The position numbers were made by a program, and so were the translations under genes. The notes beneath the pieces were generated by a model, which ran no database searches, had not been told where the DNA came from, and was given only the letters and a program-made list of their open reading frames with translations. DNA of 64,000 nt from Longispora fulva (GTDB taxonomy: Bacteria; Actinomycetota; Actinomycetes; Mycobacteriales; Micromonosporaceae): NCBI RefSeq assembly GCF_015751905.1, contig NZ_JADOUF010000001.1:4216001-4280000 (forward strand), read 5' to 3'. Of this stretch, positions 16,364 to 27,120 are shown one piece after another. Within the stretch, counting starts at the first letter, position 1. The number at the start of each line of letters is the position of its first letter.

Positions 16364-17275
16364 ATGCTTCCAGACGGACTGCTGTCGTTTCCGCTGACCC
16401 CGTTCACCGCCGGCGACCGGGTGGACCTCGCCGCGTACCGCGAACACCTCGAACAGCAGCTGGCCGGAGGCCCGGGGGCGCTGTTCGTCGCGTGCGGCAC
16501 CGGCGAGTTCGGGGCACTGTCCCCCGCGGAGTACCGGGAGGTGGTCCGGGCGGCCGTGGAGACCGTCGCCGGCCGGGTGCCGGTGTTCGCCGGAGCCGGC
16601 GGGGGGCCGGCCGTCGCCAGGGAATTCGCGGTCGCCGCCGCCGAGAACGGGGCGGACGGCCTGCTGCTGCTCCCGCCGTACCTGGTCACGGGCCCGCCGG
16701 CCGGGTACCTGGGCTATGTCGAGCACGTCGCGGCCGGCACGGACCTGCCCCTGATCGTGTACCAGCGCGCCAACGCCCGGCTCACCTCCGCCACGGCCGT
16801 GGCGCTGCTCGACCTGCCCACCGTCATCGGGATCAAGGACGGGATCGGCGACGTGGACGCCTTCCTGCGGATCGTCACCGCCGTGCGGGCCAGCGGACAT
16901 CCGCGCGCCGAGGCGTTCGGGTTCCTCAACGGGCTGCCCACGGCGGAACTGTCCGCGCAGGCGTACCGGGCGATCGGGGTGCCCAGTTACTCCTCGGCGG
17001 TGTTCTGCTTCGCGCCCCGGATCGCGCTGGCCTTCCACGCCGCCGTGCACGCGGACGACACCGCGACCACCCGGCGACTGATCGCGGAGTTCTACGCCCC
17101 GTTCGCCGAACTGCGCGACGAGGTGCCCGGCTACGCGGTCGCCCTGGTCAAGGCGGGCGCCCGGCTCGGGGGACTCGACCTCGGCGGGGTCCGCCCGCCC
17201 CTGCTCGACCCGACCGGCCCGCACGTCGCGCGGCTCGCGGAGATCCTCGACAACGGACACAAGGCGGTGGCGTAG
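16364..17275 (+). CDS. kdgD: 5-dehydro-4-deoxyglucarate dehydratase (KDG dehydratase/decarboxylase)
   Basis: This 303-residue DHDPS-superfamily TIM barrel converts 5-keto-4-deoxyglucarate to alpha-ketoglutarate semialdehyde, CO2 and water. It has GTGEFGALSPAEY near residue 45, the Tyr of IVYQRANARLTS, and the Schiff-base Lys in TVIGIKDGIGD. ATG at 16364 is preferred over 16346 because CCGGAG lies 8 bp upstream. The gene abuts gudD (stop and next ATG adjacent), placing it directly after glucarate dehydratase in the D-glucarate/galactarate route. No alpha-ketoglutarate semialdehyde dehydrogenase is seen in the window. Confidence 0.92.
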   Translation: MLPDGLLSFPLTPFTAGDRVDLAAYREHLEQQLAGGPGALFVACGTGEFGALSPAEYREVVRAAVETVAGRVPVFAGAGGGPAVAREFAVAAAENGADGLLLLPPYLVTGPPAGYLGYVEHVAAGTDLPLIVYQRANARLTSATAVALLDLPTVIGIKDGIGDVDAFLRIVTAVRASGHPRAEAFGFLNGLPTAELSAQAYRAIGVPSYSSAVFCFAPRIALAFHAAVHADDTATTRRLIAEFYAPFAELRDEVPGYAVALVKAGARLGGLDLGGVRPPLLDPTGPHVARLAEILDNGHKAVA

Positions 17276-18532
17276 ATGCGCGTGGACAGTGTGCTGGTGA
17301 CCCCGATCGCGTTCCCCGACCCGCCGCTGCTCAACGCGGCCGGGGTGCACCAGCCGTGGGCGCTGCGGGCCGTCGTCCAGGTCCGCACCGACACCGGGCT
17401 GGTCGGCCTCGGCGAGACGTACGGCGACGCCGCGCACCTCGACCTGCTCGACCGCGTCGCGCCGACCCTGGTCGGGCTCGACCCCTTCGACCTCAACGAG
17501 CTGGACCGCAGGGTCGGGGCCGTCGCCCGGGGCGTGAACACCCCGGACAAGCACGGGCTGACCGGCGGGTCGACCGGGGAGAAGACCCGGGCCCGGGTGT
17601 TCGCCTCCTTCGAGGTCGCCTGCTGGGACCTCCAGGGCCGCGCCGTCGGCCGGCCGGTGCACGCGCTGCTCGGCGGCAAGGTCCGCGACGCCGTGCCGTA
17701 CAGCGCGTACCTGTTCTACAAGTGGGCCGGGCACCCCGGCGCGGAGCCCGACCGGTGGGGTGCGGCGCTGGACCCCGACGGCATCGTCGAGCAGGCCCGC
17801 CGCATGATCGACGAGTACGGCTTCGGGTCGATCAAGCTCAAGGGCGGCGTCTTCCCGCCGGAGGAGGAGGTCGCGGCGATCCGGGCGCTGCACGCGGCCT
17901 TCCCTGGGCTGCCGCTGCGGCTGGACCCCAACGCGGCGTGGAGCCCCGCGACCGCGATCTCGGTGGCGAAGGAGACGGAGGGGCTGCTGCAGTACCTGGA
18001 GGACCCGACGGCCGGGATCGACGGCATGGCCGAGGTCGCCGCCGCCGCGTCGATGCCATTGGCCACCAACATGTGCGTCGTGTCCGTCGACGACCTCGAA
18101 CCGGGCGTCCGGCGGCGTGCCGTGGGCGTCATCCTCGCCGACCACCACTACTGGGGCGGGCTGCGCGGGTCGCGGGACCTGATCGCGGTGTGCGCGGCGT
18201 TCGGGCTCGGGGTGTCGATGCACTCCAACTCGCACCTGGGCATCTCGCTCGCCGCGATGACGCACCTGGCCGCCGCGACACCGAACCTGACGTACGCGTG
18301 TGATACGCATACGCCGTGGCAGGGCGGGGTCGACGTCGTGTCCGAGCCGCTGCGGTTCGTCGACGGGGCCGCCGTGGTGCCCGACTCCCCCGGCCTCGGC
18401 GTCGAACTCGACCACGACGCGCTCGACCGGCTGCACGCCAACTATCTGAGCTGCGGGATCACGTCCCGCGACGACCTGGGCTACATGAGGACCATCGATC
18501 CGGGGTACGACAACCGGCGGCCCCGGTGGTGA
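17276..18532 (+). CDS. gudD: Glucarate dehydratase (enolase superfamily)
   Basis: The 418-residue enzyme dehydrates D-glucarate (often also L-idarate/galactarate-derived) to 5-keto-4-deoxyglucarate. Enolase-superfamily residues are visible: Lys-x-Lys in SIKLKGGVFPPEEE, metal ligands in RLDPNAAW and YLEDP, ATNMCVV, and the catalytic His in MHSNSHLGISLAAM. The GG-S/T-GEKTRARVFASFEVACWD stretch fits GudD rather than mandelate racemase. It follows kdgD with no gap and overlaps the next gene by 4 bp. Together with the secreted GH28/GH105 enzymes it suggests oxidative use of galacturonate or glucuronate; a uronate dehydrogenase is not evident here. Confidence 0.92.
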   Translation: MRVDSVLVTPIAFPDPPLLNAAGVHQPWALRAVVQVRTDTGLVGLGETYGDAAHLDLLDRVAPTLVGLDPFDLNELDRRVGAVARGVNTPDKHGLTGGSTGEKTRARVFASFEVACWDLQGRAVGRPVHALLGGKVRDAVPYSAYLFYKWAGHPGAEPDRWGAALDPDGIVEQARRMIDEYGFGSIKLKGGVFPPEEEVAAIRALHAAFPGLPLRLDPNAAWSPATAISVAKETEGLLQYLEDPTAGIDGMAEVAAAASMPLATNMCVVSVDDLEPGVRRRAVGVILADHHYWGGLRGSRDLIAVCAAFGLGVSMHSNSHLGISLAAMTHLAAATPNLTYACDTHTPWQGGVDVVSEPLRFVDGAAVVPDSPGLGVELDHDALDRLHANYLSCGITSRDDLGYMRTIDPGYDNRRPRW

Positions 18533-19734
18533 CCGTCGCGGGGCACACCTATCCGTGGGACGTGCTCGGCGATCCCGACTTCCCGGCCCGGGCCGCCGGC
18601 CTCGGCGTCGGGGCGGTCACCCTGGCCGCCGCCTACCACTCCTGCCGCGCCGCCACCCCCCTGCACCCGACCCGCCAGGTCGTCGACGCCTCCTACGCGG
18701 CCTTGTACCGGCGGGTCCGGCCCGAGGTGTGGTCCGGGCGCCGGCTCGCGCCCCTCGCGCCCGGGTGGCTGTCCGAACCGGACCCGTTCGGGGACGCGGC
18801 CCGGATCCTCGCCACCGCCGGGCTGCCGGTGAACGCCTGGGTGGTGCTCACCCACAACACCCGGCTCGGCACGGCGCACCCGGACGTGACCGTCGTGAAC
18901 TGCTTCGGGGAGCGCTACCCCTACGCACTGTGTCCGCAGTGGACGGAGGTCCGGGAGTACGCCGCGACGCTCGCCGCGGAGGCGTGTCGCGACGTACCCG
19001 TCGAAGGGGTTTCACTCGAGGCCTGCGGGCAGTTGGGGCTCACGCACCTGTCGCACCACGAGAAGACCGACGGGGCCTGGTCGCCGGCGAGCGTGCGGCT
19101 GTTGTCGGTGTGCTGCTGCGCGGCCTGCCGGGCGGCGTGGCGGGCCCGGGGCCTCGACGACCATCGGATCGTCGCGGACCTGCGGGCCGTGGTGCGCGCC
19201 CTGTCCGCGTCCACCGACGTCGACGCGCCCGTCGCGGAGCTGATCGGCGCCGAGACCGCTTCGGGGGTACTCGAAGCCCGGCACGCGGCGGCCACCGCCC
19301 TCCGGGGGGAGGTCCTGGCGGGGTTGCCCGCCGGCATCCGGGTGACCCTGCACGCGTCCCCGGACCCGTGGGCGACGGGGCCGTCCCCTGGCCTTGCCGT
19401 GGCCGGGTCGCCGGCCGGGACCGCTCCGGCGGCCGTGCCGGGGGCTCCGGGGGCGACGTCCCTGCCGGGGGTGGCGTCGGTGCTGGTGCCCGCGTGGCCG
19501 ACCGGTCCCGGGACGGCGGCGGGGGTGGCCGCGATGCGGTCGGCGGTCGGCCCCGACGTCCGGGTCGGGGCCTATATGACGGTGCTGGCGCCGGTCGGGC
19601 TCGACGAGGTCGCCGGGCACGTGGGCCGGCTACGGGCCGCCGGGGCCGACGAGTTGCACCTCTACCACCTGGGCCTGGCCCCGGCCGGCCGGCACGACGG
19701 CTTCGCGTCCGCGGTCAAGGCCTTCGAGGGCTGA
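18529..19734 (+). CDS. Uncharacterised alanine-rich protein in the glucarate operon
   Basis: The 401-residue protein starts GTG in a GTGA overlap with gudD, so it is translationally coupled to it. There is no signal peptide or membrane segment. Regular beta/alpha alternation (GVGAVTLAAAYHS, PVNAWVVLTHN, GVSLEACGQLGL, GVASVLVPAW, VRVGAYMTVL) suggests a TIM-barrel-like fold. A Cys cluster CCCAAC lies near residue 195, and an Ala/Pro/Gly-rich loop spans about 285-320. I do not recognise the family. Position implies a role in sugar-acid metabolism; the fold suggestion is only an impression from pattern. Confidence 0.8.
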   Translation: MTVAGHTYPWDVLGDPDFPARAAGLGVGAVTLAAAYHSCRAATPLHPTRQVVDASYAALYRRVRPEVWSGRRLAPLAPGWLSEPDPFGDAARILATAGLPVNAWVVLTHNTRLGTAHPDVTVVNCFGERYPYALCPQWTEVREYAATLAAEACRDVPVEGVSLEACGQLGLTHLSHHEKTDGAWSPASVRLLSVCCCAACRAAWRARGLDDHRIVADLRAVVRALSASTDVDAPVAELIGAETASGVLEARHAAATALRGEVLAGLPAGIRVTLHASPDPWATGPSPGLAVAGSPAGTAPAAVPGAPGATSLPGVASVLVPAWPTGPGTAAGVAAMRSAVGPDVRVGAYMTVLAPVGLDEVAGHVGRLRAAGADELHLYHLGLAPAGRHDGFASAVKAFEG

Positions 19735-19754
19735 CGACGCGGTCCGGGGCCGGG

Positions 19755-19783
19755 GCGGGGCGGACCCCCTCGGCCCGCCCCGC
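19755..19783. terminator. Hairpin between the glucarate operon and the BNR_4 gene
   Basis: GCGGGGCGG / CCGCCCCGC is a 9-bp stem with an 11-nt loop in the 63-bp gap between convergent genes. Confidence 0.5.
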
Positions 19784-19797
19784 TGTCCGTGGTCCCG

Positions 19798-21189
19798 CTA
19801 CAGGCCGGCCGTGTAGATGTCCCCGTCGGCCACCGACACCTCCCGGGCGCTGGAGTTGCCCGTCGCCAGGACCCGGACCGGGTCCCGGAAGCCGGCCACC
19901 AGGTCGATCCGCTGCACCTCGCGGGGGATCGCGATCGTGGTCTCCGCCGTCCACGTCCTCCCGGCCTTCAGCAGGAAGGTGTGGATGTCGGGCTGGCCGA
20001 GCCGGGTGGCGTACACCCGCCAGGTGTCGGGGCCGACCCGTTCCATCTCCCGGGTGCGCAGGCCGGTGGCCACCTCGCGGGTCGACCAGGCGCTGCCGGT
20101 CCACACCGAGGCCATGGTGTGCTCGAGGCCGGCGTCGTCGTAGGTGAACCAGACGAGGAACGGCCGGCCGTTGTCGAGCCAGCCGGTGAGCTGGATGTAG
20201 TCGGGGGACTTGAAGCCGGCCGGCCGGACCAGGGCCGTCGTGGCCACCCGGCAGGAGCCGTCCTGGTCGGTGTCGGTCAGTTGGGTGCCGAGGTCCCTGC
20301 CGGCGGCGTTGCGGAACCTCAGGCTCGCCGGGTCGAACGTCGCGTGGTGCAGGTCCTTGTGGTAGTAGTCGTGCACGTTCTGGGTGGGGCCGCCGCCGGC
20401 CTTGGTCCACACGAGGTGCACCCGGTTGCGGGCCGGGTCGTAGCGGAGCTGGCCGACGTACTCCTCGTTGAGGTGGTCCGCGCGGGTCGTCGAGCCGATC
20501 GCGTACGGATGCCCGGTCAGGTCCTTCGAGGACCTCCAGGTGAGCCCGTTGTCGGTGGACCGGACGTACAGCATCGGCCGGGTGTCGGTGGGGGCCGTCG
20601 GGTCGACCTCCTGGCTGGTCTCGCGGTAGAACACGAACAGGGTGCCGTTGGTGGTGCGCAGCGGCATGGGGTAGCTGGCGGCCGGGGCGATGTTCGCGAC
20701 GGTCCACGTGCCGGTGACCGTGTGCGGCTGCGGCGAGCGGGCGAGGACCAGCTGCTGGTTGTGCACGCCGACGAAGAGCAGCAGGTGGCCGTCGGCGGCC
20801 TGGACGAGGGTCGGGTAGTTGTGCGAGTCGCCGCCGCCGTCGAGGACCTTCTTCCTCGCCGACCAGGTACCCGTCGCATGGTCGTAGGCCTGGACGTAGC
20901 TGTCCTCGTTGACCCCGCCCCAGGAGACGAAGGTGGCGCGGGCGACCGGGTCGTGCACGGCGCCGGCGACCGGGCGGCGGTCGGTGCGGGCGGCGACCCG
21001 GGTCTCGGGGGTCATCACGGTGAAGGCGGGGGCCAGCCCGGCCGCCGAGCCGGGAACGCGAGCCCCGGCGGGATCACCGGCGACGTCGGCCCCGGTCGGA
21101 GGCCCGGCCGACGCGAAGCCGCCCACCAACCCTCCGCCGAGGGCTCCACCGGCGACGACCGCCGCGCGCAACACATCTCGTCTGTCCAT
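19798..21189 (-). CDS. Exported BNR_4-type propeller protein, likely polysaccharide lyase or hydrolase
   Basis: The 463-residue protein begins MDRRDVLRAAVVAGGALGGG, a twin-arginine-like signal (RRDVLR) and a hydrophobic stretch. The rest is a beta-propeller of the BNR_4 kind: VSWGGVNEDSYVQAYDH, then DSHNYPTLVQAADGHLLLF (H123 in His-Asn-Tyr-Pro), and LYVRSTDNGLTWRSS. BNR_4 proteins with His-Asn-Tyr-Pro include PL24/PL25 ulvan lyases, which cleave rhamnose-uronate polymers; the exact activity here is not determinable. It is the last gene of an ABC sugar importer operon, 11 bp after the second permease, so it probably generates the transported oligosaccharide. Confidence 0.75.
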   Translation of the reverse strand: MDRRDVLRAAVVAGGALGGGLVGGFASAGPPTGADVAGDPAGARVPGSAAGLAPAFTVMTPETRVAARTDRRPVAGAVHDPVARATFVSWGGVNEDSYVQAYDHATGTWSARKKVLDGGGDSHNYPTLVQAADGHLLLFVGVHNQQLVLARSPQPHTVTGTWTVANIAPAASYPMPLRTTNGTLFVFYRETSQEVDPTAPTDTRPMLYVRSTDNGLTWRSSKDLTGHPYAIGSTTRADHLNEEYVGQLRYDPARNRVHLVWTKAGGGPTQNVHDYYHKDLHHATFDPASLRFRNAAGRDLGTQLTDTDQDGSCRVATTALVRPAGFKSPDYIQLTGWLDNGRPFLVWFTYDDAGLEHTMASVWTGSAWSTREVATGLRTREMERVGPDTWRVYATRLGQPDIHTFLLKAGRTWTAETTIAIPREVQRIDLVAGFRDPVRVLATGNSSAREVSVADGDIYTAGL

Positions 21190-21200
21190 GGACGACACTC

Positions 21201-22067
21201 CTATCCCTTGATGGCGCCGCTGGTCAGGCCGCGCATGAACTGGCGCTGGAACGCCAGGAAGGCGAGCACGGAGGGCAGCAGCGCCAGCAGCGCGGCGGCG
21301 AGCAGGACGCCGATCCCGACCTCTTCGTCGGAGCGCAGCGTGCGCAGCGCGATCGGCAACGTGTACTGACCGGGCTCGGTGGCCACGATCAGCGGCAGCA
21401 GGTACTGGTCCCAGATCATGGTGAAGCCGAAGACGCCGATGACGCCGAGCGCCGGCCGGCACATGGGCAGGATGATCGAGAAGAAGGTGCGCAGTTCGCC
21501 GGCCCCGTCGATCCGGGCGGCCTCCTCGAGTTCGACCGGCACGTCCTTCATGAACTCGGTCATCACGAGGATGGAGAAGCCCCAGGCGCCGACGGGCAGG
21601 ATCATGCCGGCGTAGGAGCCGATCAGGTTGGTGTGGAACGGCGGCAGGTCCGCGAGCACCACCGACAGCGGCACGATGATCACCTCTTCGGGGAGCATCA
21701 TGGTCGCGAGGATGATGATCAGGACGACGGCCATGCCGCGGAACTTCTTCCGGGCGAGGGAGTAGGCGGCGAACACGCTGACCAGCATCTGCAGCAGCAG
21801 CCCGAAGCCGACCACGACGAAGGAGTTGAGCAGGTAGAGGTAGACGTTCTTGTGGCCGGCCTCGACGAAGTTGGCGAGGGTGAAGCCGTTGGGGATCAGG
21901 GAGAACCCGGTCGGGTCGATCACCCGGCTGAACGCGCCGACGAGCAGCGCGACGAGCGGCCCGGCGAAGACCACGACCATCGTCGTGTACAGCAGCAGCT
22001 TGGCCGCCCAGGCCCCCGGCCCGCGCCGCGCCTCCAAACCCAACGCACTGTCGAAACGGTCGCTCAT
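21201..22067 (-). CDS. Carbohydrate ABC transporter permease, MalG/CUT1 type
   Basis: This 288-residue inner-membrane protein has about six helices. The EAA loop (VPVELEEAARIDGAGELRTFFSIILPMCRPAL), which docks to the ATPase, lies near residue 190. It pairs with the upstream MalF-type permease, which it overlaps by 4 bp. No ATPase gene lies in this operon, so a shared MsiK-type ATPase encoded elsewhere is expected, as is common for actinomycete CUT1 systems (established for MsiK; inferred here). Confidence 0.92.
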   Translation of the reverse strand: MSDRFDSALGLEARRGPGAWAAKLLLYTTMVVVFAGPLVALLVGAFSRVIDPTGFSLIPNGFTLANFVEAGHKNVYLYLLNSFVVVGFGLLLQMLVSVFAAYSLARKKFRGMAVVLIIILATMMLPEEVIIVPLSVVLADLPPFHTNLIGSYAGMILPVGAWGFSILVMTEFMKDVPVELEEAARIDGAGELRTFFSIILPMCRPALGVIGVFGFTMIWDQYLLPLIVATEPGQYTLPIALRTLRSDEEVGIGVLLAAALLALLPSVLAFLAFQRQFMRGLTSGAIKG

Positions 22068-22969
22068 CGGGCATCCCTCCGGCGGAACAGTCGCACGCCG
22101 ACGGTGAGCACGAGCGTGGCGGCGAACAGGACGATCGAGCCGGCCGCGGCGACGCCGAGTTCGCCGCGTTGCAGGCCGAGCTTGTAGATCAGGGTCATCA
22201 GGACCTCGCTGGACCCGTTGGGCGCGCCGTTGGTGAGCGTGAACACCTCGGTGAACACCCGCAGGCCCCGGATCGCGGCGAGCGTGAAGAGGATGCCGAA
22301 CACGGGCCGCAGCGCGGGGACCGTGATGTGCCGCAGCCGTCGCCAGGGGGTGGCCCCGTCGACGGCGGCGGCCTCGTACAGGCTGCGGTCGACACCGGCC
22401 AGCCCGGCCAGGATGATCATCATGTCGTACGGGGCTCCCCGCCAGACGCCCATCGCCATGATGGACACCAGGGAGCTGTTCTCGCTGGCCAGGTACGGCT
22501 GGGGCGCGATGCCGACCCAGCCGGCGATCGTGTTGACGACGCCGGAGTCGCCCGGGTAGTACATGATCCGCCAGACCTCGGCGACGGCGGCCATCGTGGT
22601 GACGACGGGCAGGAACGCCGCGGTGCGCACGATCCACAGGTGCCGGGCCTTGCCCTCGACGAGGAGCGCGAGGACGAAGCCGAGCACGAGGGAGCCGGCG
22701 GTGGTGCCGGCCGCCAGGGCGACGGTGTGCCACAGGGCGCTGGTGAAGGCCCGGTCGGACAGGATGGTCGCGTAGTTGTCGACGCCGACGTACCGGTCGC
22801 CGAGGTATGTGCGGACCTCGAAGAAGCTCATCCGCAGGCCCTGGGCCATCGGGATGAACTTGAAGTACAGGAACAGCACCAGTGCCGGGGCGAGGAACAG
22901 CCAGGCGATCAGGGTGCCACGCCGCCGGCTGGTGAGCCGGCGACGCGACGTGGGTTGTGCGACGGTCAT
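22064..22969 (-). CDS. Carbohydrate ABC transporter permease, MalF/CUT1 type
   Basis: This 301-residue integral membrane protein has a basic N-terminus (RRRLTSRRRGTLIAW) and about six helices. The EAA motif YEAAAVDGATPWRRLRHITVPALRPV lies near residue 200. It overlaps the lipoprotein gene upstream and the MalG-type gene downstream by 4 bp each. It forms the channel heterodimer of the importer. The substrate is unknown; the exported BNR_4 protein at the operon end suggests an oligouronide or related oligosaccharide. Confidence 0.92.
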   Translation of the reverse strand: MTVAQPTSRRRLTSRRRGTLIAWLFLAPALVLFLYFKFIPMAQGLRMSFFEVRTYLGDRYVGVDNYATILSDRAFTSALWHTVALAAGTTAGSLVLGFVLALLVEGKARHLWIVRTAAFLPVVTTMAAVAEVWRIMYYPGDSGVVNTIAGWVGIAPQPYLASENSSLVSIMAMGVWRGAPYDMMIILAGLAGVDRSLYEAAAVDGATPWRRLRHITVPALRPVFGILFTLAAIRGLRVFTEVFTLTNGAPNGSSEVLMTLIYKLGLQRGELGVAAAGSIVLFAATLVLTVGVRLFRRRDAR

Positions 22970-24297
22970 GACGCGAGCGCGTTCTGCTTCTTCAGCTCGT
23001 CGGAGAGCTTGCCTGCGAGGTCGTCCATCGCGGTCTTCACCGAGGTGCCGCAGTTGGCGTACACGGCGTTCATCGCGTCGGCCGTGGTCTGCCGGAACGG
23101 GGCCCAGTTCGGCACGGGCGGGGTGTAGACGGCGGCCTTGTAGGCCTCCTGGAACACCTTCCAGCGCGGGTCCTGCCGCACCGCGCCCAGGTCGACCGTG
23201 GTGTTCACGGGCAGCCGGACGATCGCCCCCGGGTCGTCCTTGTTCATGCCGATCTGCTGGCCCTCGACGGAGGTGACGAACTCGGCGAACTTCTGCTGGC
23301 CGGACTGGTTCTTCGAGCCGGCCATCATGTACACGTTCTCGCCCTCGCCGAGGGTGCCCGGCCCGCCGGCCGGCCCGTTCGGCACCGGGATGACCTCGAT
23401 CTTGTCCGTGCCCATGTTCTTCACGAACCGGGCGAGCACGTACGGCCCGACCAGGTAGATCCCGCCCTGGCCCTTCTCGAACGCCTCGTGGGTGACCGTG
23501 GTGTCGTTGTTCACGGCCCCCGGGTTGACGCTCTTGGCGACGCAGAACTGGTCGCGCAGCCAGGTCACCGCCTGTACGGACTTCTCCGAGTTCACGGCGG
23601 GTTTCCACTTACCGGCCCCGCCGGGGGCCAGGAAGTCGCCGCCGTTGGCCCAGAGCAGGGAGGAGGTGTACCAGGACGCGTACCCCCGCTTGGTGGTGGC
23701 GGGGATGACGAACCCGGACGTGTCCTTCTTGCCGTCGCCGTCGGGGTCGCCGTCGGTGAAGGCCGCACCGAGCTTGGCGAGGTCGTCCCAGCTGGACGGC
23801 GCGGGCAGCCCGACCTTGGCCCGCCAGTCCTTGCGCACGATCAGCGCGAAGGACTGCGCGGAGAACGGGGCGGCGTAGTAGCGGCCGTCGGAGGCCTGCG
23901 CCGCCTTCCACGCCCGGTCGGACAGCTGGCCGGCGGTCGCGAACTTCTTCTTGTCCACCTCGCGCAGCCAGCCCTGCGACTGCATGGTGCCGAGCTGGGC
24001 GGTGTCGTTGATGACGATGTCCGGCAGGGCCTTCTGCGCGGCCTGCTGCTGGAGTTTGGTCTCGAAGTCGTCGAACAGCGCGACGACCTTGACCTTGATG
24101 CCGCTGGACTTCGTGAACGCGTCGGCGAGCCGCTGGGCGGTCTTCGCCGAGTCGGAGTCGGGCGCCTGGCGGATCCACATCTCGATCGGGGCCGTGGAGT
24201 TCTGATCTGTCGCGGTGGGTTTCGATGCGGAGCAACCCGCCACCAGCGCGATAGCCAGTGTCCCGACCACCGCCGCCCCGAGCCGACGCTGTGACAT
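22966..24297 (-). CDS. Lipoprotein sugar-binding subunit of the CUT1 importer
   Basis: The 443-residue family 1 extracellular solute-binding protein has a lipobox LVAGC near residue 22, so it is membrane-anchored by a lipidated Cys. IEMWIRQAPDSDSAKTAQRLADAF is the first lobe. Acidic DGDPDGDGKKDT (about 185) could be a metal-binding loop like those in other CUT1 binding proteins. It is the first gene of the operon, with a predicted promoter 60 bp upstream, and overlaps the first permease by 4 bp. Confidence 0.92.
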   Translation of the reverse strand: MSQRRLGAAVVGTLAIALVAGCSASKPTATDQNSTAPIEMWIRQAPDSDSAKTAQRLADAFTKSSGIKVKVVALFDDFETKLQQQAAQKALPDIVINDTAQLGTMQSQGWLREVDKKKFATAGQLSDRAWKAAQASDGRYYAAPFSAQSFALIVRKDWRAKVGLPAPSSWDDLAKLGAAFTDGDPDGDGKKDTSGFVIPATTKRGYASWYTSSLLWANGGDFLAPGGAGKWKPAVNSEKSVQAVTWLRDQFCVAKSVNPGAVNNDTTVTHEAFEKGQGGIYLVGPYVLARFVKNMGTDKIEVIPVPNGPAGGPGTLGEGENVYMMAGSKNQSGQQKFAEFVTSVEGQQIGMNKDDPGAIVRLPVNTTVDLGAVRQDPRWKVFQEAYKAAVYTPPVPNWAPFRQTTADAMNAVYANCGTSVKTAMDDLAGKLSDELKKQNALAS

Positions 24298-24357
24298 CTG
24301 ACCGCCTCCTGTTCACATACTTGGACAGGTGTCGCCCTTATGGCAACGATTCAGGTG

Positions 24358-24387
24358 ACCGTACCGAGTGTCATACGCCACAGTCAA
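24358..24387 (-). promoter_or_regulatory. Predicted promoter of the CUT1 importer operon
   Basis: On the minus strand TTGACT (24382-24387) and TACGGT (24358-24363) are 18 bp apart, and the lipoprotein gene starts about 60 bp downstream. The -35 box lies just after the stop of the preceding minus-strand gene. Confidence 0.5.
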
Positions 24388-24393
24388 TGGCGG

Positions 24394-26103
<1,710 letters not shown>

Positions 26104-26160
26104 TTCCGCACAATAGGAGCGCGCTGGCGCGAGGGTCAACGATCGTCCAGGGTGGATGGC

Positions 26161-27063
26161 ATGGACGAACTCAGGACGGCACTGACCGGGGTCGTGGCCA
26201 TCACGGTCACCCCGTTCGACGATTCCGGGGCCTTTGACCAGGACGGATACGCCGCAGGGGTCGCCCGGCTCGTCGACGGCGGCATCGGCGTCGTCACCCC
26301 CAACGGCAACACCGGCGAGTTCTACGCGCTCCGCCCAGCGGAATGCGACCGGGCCGTCGCGGTGACGTGCGACGTGGCCGGCGACCGGGCCGTGGTCCTG
26401 GCCGGGGTCGGCCACGACACGGCCACGGCCGGTGCCATGGCTCTGGCCGCGGCGAAGGCCGGCGCGCGGGCGGTGATGGTGCATCAGCCGGTGCATCCGT
26501 ACCAGTCGGAACGGGGTTGGGTCGACTACCACCGGGCAGTGGCGGACGCGGTCCCCGACACCGGGGTGGTCTGCTACGTCCGCCATCCGGTGGCGACCCC
26601 TGCGGCCCTGTCGGCCCTGGCGACCTCGTGCCCGAACGTGATCGGCGTGAAGTACGCGGTCCCCGACGTGTTCGCGCTGGCCACGGCGGTGGCGGAGCTG
26701 GGCGGGCGGTTGACGTTCTCGTGTGGACTGGCCGAGATGTGGGCGCCGTTCTTCTGGGTGGCCGGGGCGCGCGGGTTCACATCGGGGCTGGCGACCGTGG
26801 CACCCGGGTTGTCGCTGACGATGCTGGGGTGTCTGCGGGCCGGGGACGTCGCCGGGGCGATGCGGGTGTGGCGGCTGGTGCGGCCGTTGGAGGAGTTGCG
26901 GGCGCGGCACGGGGCCGAGCACAACGTGTCAGTGGTGAAGGAGGCGTTGGCGCAGGTGGGGGTGTGCGGGGCCGGGGTTCGGCCGCCGATCATCGGGCTG
27001 GAGGCGGCGGATCGGGCGGAGGTGACCCGGATCCTGCGCACCTGGGGCGTGCTGCCCGGCTAG
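26161..27063 (+). CDS. DapA/NanA-superfamily 2-keto-3-deoxy sugar-acid aldolase or dehydratase
   Basis: This 300-residue class I aldolase-fold protein begins LTGVVAITVTPFDDSGAFD. It has the NGNTGEFYALRPAE loop, the Tyr of VVCYVRHPVAT and the Schiff-base Lys in NVIGVKYAV. It is not housekeeping DapA: the GTTGE loop is changed to GNTGE, and the context is a sugar-acid dehydratase transcribed divergently. Likely reactions are 2-keto-3-deoxypentonate dehydration or aldol cleavage. ATG at 26161 with AGGGTGG upstream is chosen; GTG at 26152 is possible. Confidence 0.85.
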   Translation: MDELRTALTGVVAITVTPFDDSGAFDQDGYAAGVARLVDGGIGVVTPNGNTGEFYALRPAECDRAVAVTCDVAGDRAVVLAGVGHDTATAGAMALAAAKAGARAVMVHQPVHPYQSERGWVDYHRAVADAVPDTGVVCYVRHPVATPAALSALATSCPNVIGVKYAVPDVFALATAVAELGGRLTFSCGLAEMWAPFFWVAGARGFTSGLATVAPGLSLTMLGCLRAGDVAGAMRVWRLVRPLEELRARHGAEHNVSVVKEALAQVGVCGAGVRPPIIGLEAADRAEVTRILRTWGVLPG

Positions 27064-27120
27064 CGCCGCGACATCGCCGCCCGGCGGACACGGCAGGCCC
27101 GTGCGGACCCGGCGGCCCGG

